A stretch of DNA of 8,208 bases. Source: Candidatus Aminicenantota bacterium (GTDB lineage Bacteria > Acidobacteriota > Aminicenantia > Aminicenantales > Aminicenantaceae). The translations under genes and the position numbers were made by a program. Under the pieces are notes generated by a model. The model ran no database searches and was not told where the DNA came from. It worked only from the letters and a program-made list of their open reading frames with translations. The stretch spans positions 1 to 8,208 of the forward strand of contig JAUWVG010000080.1 of NCBI GenBank assembly GCA_030617525.1, read 5' to 3'. The first letter of the stretch is position 1; every line of letters starts with the position of its first letter. Shown here piece after piece: positions 1 to 6,006 of this stretch.

Positions 1-414
1 GAGACTCCTTGCTTCCAATCGTGTTCGGCGCAGCTTCATTGCAGAGGACAGTGTGGCGATAAGCTTTTCATTCTGCCATGGTTTGAGAACAAAATCAGTC
101 GCGCCTTCCTTGATAGCTCTAACAGCCATTTCCACATCACCGTAGGCAGTGATCAACACGATGACCATTGTCGGATCGATCTCGAGAATTTTATTCAACC
201 AGATGAAACCTTCCTTTCCACTGGTTGCACCCTTTGCAAAATTCATATCCAGGAAAATCACATCATAGTTTTCGTTTTTTAGAAGAGAGACAACAGCTTC
301 CGGGCTTTTCTCTATATGAATGTGTGCAACATAATGTTTAATGAGCAGCCGGGCGGCTTGAAGGATATCTTCATTGTCATCGATGATGAGTACTTTTCCA
401 GTTTTATTGTCCAT
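1..414 (-). CDS. Response regulator, receiver domain (C-terminal part beyond the left edge)
   Basis: The first 138 residues of a response regulator are visible, and the reading frame is still open at base 1. The receiver fold is complete: acidic pair D12-D13, phosphoacceptor D56 in VIFLDMNF, T89 in LITAYGD, and K111 in LKPW. Between D56 and the next conserved glycine (G69) there are about five more residues than usual (the stretch MNFAKGATSGKEGF), and the usual proline after the Asp is missing. From memory this receiver subtype belongs to sigma-54-dependent, Fis-type regulators found next to ABC efflux operons, but the AAA+ and DNA-binding domains lie outside the window, so that is inference. 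The start is the ATG at 414, with AGGAG (complement of 424-428) nine bases upstream. A sigma-54-type promoter lies about 45 bases upstream. The gene is divergent from the exporter operon and is the best candidate for its regulator. Confidence 0.9.
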   Translation of the reverse strand, partial: MDNKTGKVLIIDDNEDILQAARLLIKHYVAHIHIEKSPEAVVSLLKNENYDVIFLDMNFAKGATSGKEGFIWLNKILEIDPTMVIVLITAYGDVEMAVRAIKEGATDFVLKPWQNEKLIATLSSAMKLRRTRLEARSL

Positions 415-458
415 TTTCAAGTTCTCCTGTGTTATTTGAAGCGGATCTTAAAACATAG

Positions 459-474
459 TGCAAAATACGTGCCG
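459..474 (-). promoter_or_regulatory. Sigma-54 (-24/-12) promoter of the response regulator gene
   Basis: Read on the minus strand the sequence is CGGCAC-GTATT-TTGCA, against the sigma-54 consensus TGGCAC-N5-TTGCW. Only the first base differs, and the GG and GC cores have the exact spacing. The expected transcription start is near 448, giving a leader of about 34 bases before the ATG at 414. A sigma-54 promoter on the regulator gene would let it, or another NtrC-type activator, control its own synthesis. Confidence 0.75.
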
Positions 475-530
475 ATTTTTATGGATATCCCAATCTCCAT
501 TCAATTCTTCATAATTCTTAAGCAAGTCAC

Positions 531-609
531 TCGAACCCTTGAATCCTTCCTTTACACTTCTTAATCATTTCACTCGAATCCTTGAACCCTTGAACCCTTG
601 AATCCTTCC
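531..609. repeat. Two blocks of imperfect octamer tandem repeats
   Basis: The unit is T(T/C)GAA(C/T)CC. Block 1 has two units (531-538 TCGAACCC, 539-546 TTGAATCC). Block 2 has four (574-581 TCGAATCC, 582-589 and 590-597 TTGAACCC, 598-605 TTGAATCC). Both blocks are preceded by CAC and followed by TTCCT, so block 2 looks like block 1 expanded by two internal units, with 24 bases between the blocks. The repeats lie between the two divergent promoters and do not encode a plausible protein. They could be a slippage-prone spacer or part of a dispersed intergenic repeat family; the sequence does not decide. Confidence 0.8.
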
Positions 610-633
610 TCCACATTTTTATTATAGATCAAA

Positions 634-670
634 TGTCCGGAAATGAACACCCGTTGTCTCATTTCGAACA
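634..670. promoter_or_regulatory. Putative enhancer (UAS) for an NtrC-type activator: two dyads 21 bp apart
   Basis: Two 16-bp sites share the form TGTC-N8-AACA: 634-649 (TGTCCGGAAATGAACA) and 655-670 (TGTCTCATTTCGAACA). Each is an imperfect dyad with TGT/ACA ends, and their starts are exactly 21 bp apart, two turns of B-DNA. In addition GAAATGA (640-646) is the inverse of TCATTTC (659-665). The site centres lie roughly 85-110 bp upstream of the predicted plus-strand transcription start, the usual place for tandem dimer sites of sigma-54 activators. The binding protein is inferred to be the divergent response regulator. Confidence 0.55.
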
Positions 671-723
671 CTTTTTTTACAGAATTAAAAATTATGCAGC
701 CGGTTTTCTCAGTAATTTTTTTA

Positions 724-739
724 TGGCACATTTTTTGCA
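724..739 (+). promoter_or_regulatory. Sigma-54 (-24/-12) promoter of the exporter operon
   Basis: TGGCAC-ATTTT-TTGCA matches the consensus TGGCAC-N5-TTGCW at every defined position, with GG at 725-726 and GC at 737-738. Transcription should start near 750, leaving a leader of about 84 bases before the adaptor gene at 834. It lies just downstream of the paired dyads at 634-670 and is oriented into the operon. No convincing sigma-70 promoter is seen for this operon, so expression probably depends on an activator. Confidence 0.87.
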
Positions 740-833
740 AATAAAGTGAACCGAAACAATATAAAATGCGTCTAATAATAAAAGAGTGATACAATAACTT
801 ATGTATTTGAGATAACAAACAAGGAGATCCACC

Positions 834-2108
834 ATGGGAATGGACAGAAAAATCGAAAAGAAAAAATGGCCTCCGAAAAAAATTATAACTTTGGTGTCGA
901 TCGTTTCATTTGTTGGGATTGTGGCTTATCTTTTAATCTTTAAAGTCAGCAAATCAACTCTTAATGTCAATGCCGAGCGACTCACCATTTCAACCGTTAC
1001 AAAAGGTCCTTTCCAGGAATTCATTGCTGTTATGGGAAACGCCGAGCCCGAGGACATCCATTTTCTAACGGCTTCGGATGGCGGCCGGGTTGAAGAAATC
1101 TTTGTCGAAGCAGGCACGATGATCAAAAAGGGCGAAAAGATTTTACGGTTGGCCAACACAAATTTATTGTTGGATATCATGTGGAGAGAGGCAGAGCTGT
1201 TCCAGCAGAGCAATAATCTGCGGAACACGCGTCTGTCGATGGATCAGTACCGTCTGCAGTTGGTCCAGGAGCTGGCCAATATCGATAACCAGCTCCAGCA
1301 GCAGAAGCGTGTGTTTGATCGCTATAAAGAATTGGCTAAAGATGATCTTATCGCCAAACATGAATTCGAAATCGCCGAAGACCAGTACCAGTATTTGCAA
1401 AAACGAAAGGAACTGACATTGGAAAGCCAGAAAAACGATATGGAATTCAGGCAGAGTCAGATTGATGCTCTCGAGGCATCCCTGAGTCGTATGCAGGATA
1501 ACCTGGAAGTCGTTAAAGAGAAACAGGATAATTTAACCGTTAAGGCGCCCGTTTCAGGCCATTTAACATCTTTACAGGCTGAAATCGGTGAACAGAAAAA
1601 CCCGGGAACTCCTTTTGGCCAAATTGATGTTTTACGAGGTTTTAAAGTTGTGTTGGGAGTTGATGAGCACTATCTGCCTCGATTGGAACTCAATAGAGGG
1701 GGGACTTTTCCTCTTGCGGATCAGACATACGAGCTTATTGTTGACAAAATTTATCCTGAGGTCCAGGACGGCCGGTTTGAAGTCGACATGGCGTTTGTGG
1801 GTGCGGGTCCTCCGAATATCACTCGAGGAATGACGTTCCATATCCGCCTGGAACTGGGCGACATATCTGAAGCCATTCTCCTTCCTCGAGGTGGATTTTT
1901 CCAGACAACGGGAGGAAACTGGATTTATATTCTGGATGAATCCGGGAGTACGGCAACAAAAACGAGAATCAGGGTAGGACGGTGGAATACCGATGTCTAT
2001 GAAGTTCTCGAAGGACTTCAACCCGGGGATCGCGTTATCACTTCGGGTTATGATAATTATGGGAATATGGAACGTTTGGTCTTAAAAAGACAAAGCGAAA
2101 ACCGTTAG
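834..2108 (+). CDS. Periplasmic adaptor (membrane fusion protein, HlyD/MacA type) of an ABC exporter
   Basis: A 424-residue adaptor that would link an inner-membrane ABC transporter to a TolC-type outer-membrane channel. The basic N-terminus (KIEKKKWPPKK) is followed by one membrane anchor at about residues 17-36. The first lipoyl half-motif is at about 82-106 (GGRVEEIFVEAGTMIKKGEKIL). A long Gln/Glu/Leu-rich coiled-coil hairpin runs from about 112 to 235. The second lipoyl half is at about 235-262 (LTVKAPVSGHLTSLQAEIGEQ), followed by the beta-barrel and a membrane-proximal domain that includes LQPGDRVITSG near the C-terminus. The ATG at 834 has AAGGAG at 821-826, seven bases upstream; a second ATG at 840 is possible but worse placed. 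It is first in the operon, 30 bases before the first ATPase gene. The substrate cannot be told from the sequence. Confidence 0.92.
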   Translation: MGMDRKIEKKKWPPKKIITLVSIVSFVGIVAYLLIFKVSKSTLNVNAERLTISTVTKGPFQEFIAVMGNAEPEDIHFLTASDGGRVEEIFVEAGTMIKKGEKILRLANTNLLLDIMWREAELFQQSNNLRNTRLSMDQYRLQLVQELANIDNQLQQQKRVFDRYKELAKDDLIAKHEFEIAEDQYQYLQKRKELTLESQKNDMEFRQSQIDALEASLSRMQDNLEVVKEKQDNLTVKAPVSGHLTSLQAEIGEQKNPGTPFGQIDVLRGFKVVLGVDEHYLPRLELNRGGTFPLADQTYELIVDKIYPEVQDGRFEVDMAFVGAGPPNITRGMTFHIRLELGDISEAILLPRGGFFQTTGGNWIYILDESGSTATKTRIRVGRWNTDVYEVLEGLQPGDRVITSGYDNYGNMERLVLKRQSENR

Positions 2109-2138
2109 AAATACAGATCTTAATAATTGGAGGAAATC

Positions 2139-2828
2139 ATGATTAAAACTGAAGATCTTACGAAAATCTACACCACGGAAGACGTGGAAACCACGGCCTT
2201 AAACAACATCAGCCTTGAAATCAAAGAGGGGGAGTATGTGGCCATCATGGGGCCTTCCGGATGTGGAAAGTCCACCTTGCTGAATGTTCTCGGAATGATC
2301 GATAAGGCTTCGTCCGGGAAGTATTATTTTTTCGAAGAAGAAATTTCCAACTATTCCGAAAGGCAGAGAGCCAGCTTGAGAAAATCGAACATCGGTTTTG
2401 TTTTTCAGAGTTTCAATCTTATCGACGAGCTGACAGTCTATGAAAATGTTGAACTGCCGCTTCTTTATCTTGGGTATTCTTCCTCGGAAAGGAAAGAAAG
2501 AGTTAACGAAGCACTCGAGCAGATGGCAATCATCGCGAGGAAATCCCATTTTCCTCAACAATTGTCCGGTGGACAGCAGCAGCGAGTGGCCGTAGCCAGG
2601 GCCGTTGTTGCCAAACCAAAACTCATCCTAGCTGACGAACCTACGGGAAATCTGGATTCTGCTCATGGTGAAGAAGTGATGAAATTGATGCAAGATCTCC
2701 ACGAGGCGGGCACTACAATTGTTATGGTTACGCACTCTCCTGCATATGCCGAACATGCTCATCGTATCGTTCATCTTTTCGACGGACATGTTGTGTCTGA
2801 AAATATTCACAAAGAATTTAAGATCTAA
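2139..2828 (+). CDS. ABC transporter ATPase, MacB/LolD type (first of two)
   Basis: A 229-residue nucleotide-binding subunit with all catalytic motifs: Walker A GPSGCGKST (38-46), Q-loop Q90 in IGFVFQSFNLI, signature LSGGQQQRVA (142-151), Walker B LILADEP (162-168), D-loop NLDS (171-174) and H-loop H199. The segment IGFVFQSFNLIDELTVYENVELPL is typical of the LolD/MacB/FtsE group, which pairs with FtsX-like permeases in exporters and lipoprotein-releasing machines. I chose the ATG at 2139, which follows GGAGG (2129-2133) by five bases. An in-frame TTG at 2127 overlaps that ribosome site and is unlikely to be used. The next gene encodes a gapless paralogue with its motifs at identical positions. 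No permease domain is fused to it and none is encoded beside it. Confidence 0.93.
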   Translation: MIKTEDLTKIYTTEDVETTALNNISLEIKEGEYVAIMGPSGCGKSTLLNVLGMIDKASSGKYYFFEEEISNYSERQRASLRKSNIGFVFQSFNLIDELTVYENVELPLLYLGYSSSERKERVNEALEQMAIIARKSHFPQQLSGGQQQRVAVARAVVAKPKLILADEPTGNLDSAHGEEVMKLMQDLHEAGTTIVMVTHSPAYAEHAHRIVHLFDGHVVSENIHKEFKI

Positions 2829-2933
2829 TTTCGACAGGAATATAATATGTCTTCCGTTTCCTTTTTTGAGGGATAGATTTAGACCGGCATCAAAAATGAG
2901 ATAAAAAAAACATCTCAAGCGAGGAGGGTTAAT

Positions 2934-3602
2934 ATGATTAAATTGAGAGACATTACCAAGTATTATTCTACGGGTTTTGTTAAGACTTTTGTCCTGAGAA
3001 ACGTTGATCTTGATGTGGATGAAGCCGAGTTTTTAACAATTATGGGGCCTTCGGGGGCTGGCAAGTCAACCCTTCTCCATATCCTTGGCATGCTTGATGT
3101 CCCTTCCAGTGGGGAGTTCATGTTTTATGATAAAGAAGTCCACAGATTGAGAGAGAAACAACGTTCTGAGATTCACAAACACCATATCGGTTTTGTGTTC
3201 CAAAGTTATCACCTTATTGACGATTTAACGGTTTATGAAAACCTGGAGACTCCACTTTTATATAAAAAAGTTAAGGGAGCGGAGCGGAAGAGCCGTGTTG
3301 CGGATATGCTCGACAGATTTAATATTGTGGCCAAAAAGGACCTCTTTCCCAATCAATTGTCCGGCGGCCAGCAGCAGAAGGTGGCTGTCGCCCGTGCTCT
3401 TATCACCAATCCCCAATTGATACTGGCGGATGAACCCACTGGAAATTTGAACTCGGATGAAGGAATTGAGGTCATGAAGCTTCTCAAAAACCTGAATGAA
3501 CAGGGAACAACTATTATCCAGGTCACCCATTCAGAGGAAAAGGCTGCCTATGGAAAAAGGATTATTCGTCTGCTTGACGGATGGATCCAGAAGGATGAAT
3601 GA
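2934..3602 (+). CDS. ABC transporter ATPase, MacB/LolD type (second of two)
   Basis: A 222-residue paralogue of the preceding ATPase. By hand the two align without gaps over the first 200 residues, with about 115 identities. Motifs are Walker A GPSGAGKST (38-46), Q90, signature LSGGQQQKVA (142-151), Walker B LILADEP (162-168) and H199, so it should hydrolyse ATP. The D-loop reads NLNS instead of the usual NLDS (Asp to Asn at 173). The start ATG has AGGAGG at 2922-2927, six bases upstream. The 105-base gap before it contains no gene, only a weak 6-bp stem (2897-2902 with 2912-2917). Two ATPases in one adaptor/channel operon could form a heterodimer on one permease pair, or serve two different permeases. 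The channel gene follows after 50 bases. Confidence 0.93.
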   Translation: MIKLRDITKYYSTGFVKTFVLRNVDLDVDEAEFLTIMGPSGAGKSTLLHILGMLDVPSSGEFMFYDKEVHRLREKQRSEIHKHHIGFVFQSYHLIDDLTVYENLETPLLYKKVKGAERKSRVADMLDRFNIVAKKDLFPNQLSGGQQQKVAVARALITNPQLILADEPTGNLNSDEGIEVMKLLKNLNEQGTTIIQVTHSEEKAAYGKRIIRLLDGWIQKDE

Positions 3603-3652
3603 TACTTAAAGACAAAATTATATGAAGGTTTGAAAATGCTGGGAGGTTTAAG

Positions 3653-5173
3653 ATGCTGAAAGCAAAAAATACGATAACCATTTTATTAATATTAGTGTTT
3701 ACTGCGGGGGGATGGTCCCAGGAGAACGAGAGAGCCCTCTCTCTTGATGAATGCATAAAGACGGCTCTGAAAAATAATCTGGGCCTTGCTGTTGAAATAT
3801 TGAATCCGGAAATTGCCGAGGCCTCGATTTCTCTGGCAAGAGAGCGTTTTCTCCCTCAATTGTCTATGAGGTATTTCACACAAAGTACGAATACGCCTTC
3901 GTTCTCTTGGATAGATGCCGCCGGTGAAGTCTCTACGGATTTCAATAACTATGCCGCTCAGTACCAGCAGAATCTTCCGACTGGTGCAACCTTAACCGCA
4001 TCACTCTTCTCCTACCAGAATGAGACTAATATGAGATTCCAAACGATCAATCCACGTTTTGGAAGCACTCTTCAATTTGATCTTTCCCAACCTCTTTTAA
4101 GAAATTTTGGATTTCGTGTCAATCGCAGAGAGATAATCATCGCTAAAAACAACAGGGAAATGTCCAGCAGTCAGCTCAATCAAGCCCTCCTGGATACCGT
4201 GTACAACGTCGAAGAGGCCTACTGGAATCTTGTTTACAGCATCGAAGACCTCAGAGTTAAACGACAGTCTCTTGAGCTGGCCAGAGATCTTCTTAAAAAG
4301 AACAAAAGAGAAGTCGAAGTGGGGACATTGGCTCCCATAGAAATTTTAAGTGCAGAGGCAGAAGTGGCCACGAGGGAAGCGGATATCCTTCAGGCTGAAG
4401 CTCTGGTCAATAATAATGACAATGTTCTAAAAACGGTTATCAACTTGGATACGGATGGGGACGTTCGTTTGATCAAGATCAATCCGGTCGATTTGCCTTT
4501 AAACACAAGGACCGATATTAGCCTCGACAGTGCGCTCAAGACGGCCATGGACAACAGGCCGGATCTGGAATCTCTACGATGGGGGATAAAAAGCAGAGAT
4601 ATGGATTTTGTCTATGCCAAAAATCAACTTCTTCCCTCCCTGAGTTTTGAGGCATCCTACTGGAGTCCCGGAATTTCAGGCACCCAGATTTTGTACCAGG
4701 ATAATAATCCCCTCACCGATATCGTTGTAGGGACGATTCCCGGTGGTTCCTCTGATGCCCTAAAAGATGCCATGAAATTCAGATACCAGAACTGGTCGGC
4801 CAGTCTCCTCTTGACATTGCCTATGGACACCATTTTTACACGTGCCCTTTATTCCCAAGCCAAGATGAGTTTGGAGCAGGCTAAACTTCGCCTCCAGAAC
4901 CAGGAGCAGCAAATATTTCTGGAAGTCAGCAATGGTGTCCGGGCCGTGCAAACAGATTACAAGCGTATCCAGGCCTATAAGGCAGCGAGAGAACTGGCCG
5001 AAAAAAAACTGGAAGCCGAAGAGAAAAAACTTTTAGTGGGTTTGACTACAAATTATCTTGTTCTCCAGTATCAGAGAGATCTGGAAAATGCCCGGAGTGC
5101 TGAGCTGAGGGCCGTCATCGATTACAACCTCTCGATTGCTCGGTTGAATAGGACAATGGGTATCAACCTTTAA
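3653..5173 (+). CDS. TolC-family outer-membrane efflux channel
   Basis: A 506-residue outer-membrane factor that would complete a tripartite export path with the adaptor gene upstream. A Sec signal peptide is evident (MLKAKN, hydrophobic core about residues 7-19, likely cleavage near 22-25 around GWSQENE). The internal duplication of the family is visible: LSLDECIKTALKNNLGL (29-45) and its second copy SLDSALKTAMDNRPDLESL (290-308), each beginning a long helical hairpin. The predicted helices near 170-260 and 400-480 are rich in Ala, Glu and Leu, with beta-strand-like segments at about 105-145 and 325-390. Length is slightly above E. coli TolC. The ATG at 3653 has GGGAGG (3641-3646), six bases upstream. 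No cysteine follows the signal core, so it is not an evident lipoprotein. It is the last gene of the operon; I see no clear terminator in 5174-5229. Confidence 0.92.
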   Translation: MLKAKNTITILLILVFTAGGWSQENERALSLDECIKTALKNNLGLAVEILNPEIAEASISLARERFLPQLSMRYFTQSTNTPSFSWIDAAGEVSTDFNNYAAQYQQNLPTGATLTASLFSYQNETNMRFQTINPRFGSTLQFDLSQPLLRNFGFRVNRREIIIAKNNREMSSSQLNQALLDTVYNVEEAYWNLVYSIEDLRVKRQSLELARDLLKKNKREVEVGTLAPIEILSAEAEVATREADILQAEALVNNNDNVLKTVINLDTDGDVRLIKINPVDLPLNTRTDISLDSALKTAMDNRPDLESLRWGIKSRDMDFVYAKNQLLPSLSFEASYWSPGISGTQILYQDNNPLTDIVVGTIPGGSSDALKDAMKFRYQNWSASLLLTLPMDTIFTRALYSQAKMSLEQAKLRLQNQEQQIFLEVSNGVRAVQTDYKRIQAYKAARELAEKKLEAEEKKLLVGLTTNYLVLQYQRDLENARSAELRAVIDYNLSIARLNRTMGINL

Positions 5174-5229
5174 ACTTGAATGATTAATAATAACTGCCGA
5201 CACCTTCATTGGTTACTGAATAATCCAGG

Positions 5230-5862
5230 TCAATTAGGGCTGAATAATTCTTTAAGTTTTTCCAGAAGTTCGAGATTTTTTTCCACTTGAATCATCGGAA
5301 TTTGTTTTTCTTCGGAAATGATGGTGAATCGACTGTCTTCATTGCCTTCTTTGTTAATGAGCAGGAGATCTGATTCCGGTGCGACGGCGTCGATACTGAG
5401 CTCATCGGTGTTATCCCCTGGAGAAGCACCTTGTGCCCGCCTTTTCATCCCTTCGATGTGGGCTCCAATAATGGTGATACCTTGTGTCTGTGCCTCCTGC
5501 ATCAGCTGAATTGTCCGTTCTATTTCATCTTCAATGTCTATGCCTGCAGCTCCCATCCCTTTGAGGCTCGCTCCCATGACGATGATGACCGATTTAAATG
5601 GGGTTCCATCCTCTTTGGCTTTCTTTAAATCCTCGGCTGTGGCGAATACGTTCATTTCATAGGCGGGTGGTTCTTCCCGTAGCTTGAGTCTCATGAAGAG
5701 GACTTTGATCATATTTGCACCAGAACCCTGTCCGCAAGATGTGATGAGTACAGGGATTTCAGTTTTTGGGAGTTCTGCTTGAGGGGAGGCCCCTAAGACA
5801 ACAGTCCCGGCCGTAACGGCGAATAAGATAAAAATAGAGAGTATTCTTGTTATCCGAATCAT
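5230..5862 (-). CDS. Exported conserved protein of unknown function (DUF6305-like)
   Basis: A 210-residue protein with a Sec signal peptide (hydrophobic stretch about residues 6-23, likely cleavage after LGA at 25). The mature part alternates strands and helices: PVLITSCGQGSGANMIKVL (37-55), KSVIIVMGASLKGMGAAGID (90-109), EIERTIQLMQEAQTQGITIIGAHIEGMKRR (113-141), then APESDLLLINKEGNED (161-176) and QIPMIQVEKNLELLEKL near the end. This looks like a small Rossmann-like fold with glycine-rich loops. I recall the pattern (GASxKGxGAAGI, IGAHIxG, a GN-D motif) from proteins labelled DUF6305, but have not checked it; the function is unknown. The ATG at 5862 has AAGGAG six bases upstream. It has its own sigma-70-like promoter and is separated from the sigma-54 regulator gene by a large palindrome, so it is probably a single-gene unit. 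It converges on the channel gene with a 56-base gap. Confidence 0.85.
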   Translation of the reverse strand: MIRITRILSIFILFAVTAGTVVLGASPQAELPKTEIPVLITSCGQGSGANMIKVLFMRLKLREEPPAYEMNVFATAEDLKKAKEDGTPFKSVIIVMGASLKGMGAAGIDIEDEIERTIQLMQEAQTQGITIIGAHIEGMKRRAQGASPGDNTDELSIDAVAPESDLLLINKEGNEDSRFTIISEEKQIPMIQVEKNLELLEKLKELFSPN

Positions 5863-5902
5863 CTTTTTCTCCTTAAGTGTTGAGGACTAAAATAATTCAC
5901 TT

Positions 5903-5934
5903 ATTATAGTATTGAAAACCTCTAAAACCGTCAA
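5903..5934 (-). promoter_or_regulatory. Sigma-70-like promoter for the DUF6305-like gene
   Basis: On the minus strand TTGACG (5934-5929) is followed 17 bases later by TACTAT (5911-5906), overlapping a perfect TATAAT (5908-5903) that lies at the less ideal spacing of 20. Transcription would begin near 5896-5900, about 35 bases before the ATG at 5862. It sits directly downstream of the palindrome, which would insulate it from the upstream two-component operon. Confidence 0.5.
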
Positions 5935-5936
5935 CC

Positions 5937-6006
5937 GTAAAGATTAATTGGGGACAGTCCCCATTTTTTTTGAAAAAAATGGGGACTGTCCCCAATTAAT
6001 CTTTAC
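5937..6006. repeat. 70-bp perfect palindrome with nested GGGGACAGTCCCC hairpins (REP/REPIN-like)
   Basis: Bases 5937-5970 are the exact inverse complement of 5973-6006: 34 bp arms around a 2-base centre (TG). I checked every pair by hand; pairing stops at 5936/6007. Each arm also contains its own small palindrome, TGGGGACAGTCCCCA (5949-5963, and as TGGGGACTGTCCCCA at 5980-5994), flanked by AT-rich sequence and a 7-base T/A run. Two inverted copies of a short hairpin unit is the architecture of REPIN/BIME elements, which are mobilised by REP-associated tyrosine transposases. I recall GGGGACAGTCCCC units as frequent in some environmental genomes, but no transposase is present here. The right arm covers the TAA stop (6005-6003) of the sigma-54 regulator gene. 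Confidence 0.85.
5973..5994 (-). terminator. Intrinsic terminator of the two-component operon (mirror copy serves the + strand)
   Basis: Eight bases after the regulator stop codon, minus-strand RNA would form a stem of UGGGGA and UCCCCA with a CAG loop, followed by seven U. The mirror arm gives the same structure on the plus strand (5949-5971). The full-length 34-bp stem could compete with these local hairpins. Termination here is inferred from structure only. Confidence 0.6.

Noticed and set aside
531..609. CRISPR array
   Set aside because: The units are contiguous 8-mers without unique spacers, and no cas genes are present.
735..767. Sigma-70 promoter TTGCAA with TATAAA upstream of the adaptor gene
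   Set aside because: The spacing is 19 bases and the -35 is poor; the TTGCA is better explained as the -12 element of the sigma-54 promoter.
570..818. 82-codon minus-strand open frame (and a similar plus-strand one at 316-564) in the intergenic region
   Set aside because: They cross the octamer repeats, a sigma-54 promoter, or the regulator gene in another frame, and show no protein-like pattern or ribosome site.
2127..2138. Upstream TTG start adding four residues to the first ATPase
   Set aside because: The TTG lies on the GGAGG ribosome site that serves the ATG at 2139, and it has no good site of its own.
2897..2917. Hairpin TGAGAT/ATCTCA with an A-rich loop between the two ATPase genes
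   Set aside because: Six base pairs with a 9-base loop is weak and there is no U-run after it, so neither a terminator nor a riboswitch can be claimed.
5174..5229. Terminator between the convergent channel and DUF6305-like genes
   Set aside because: I found no GC-rich stem with a T-run in these 56 bases.
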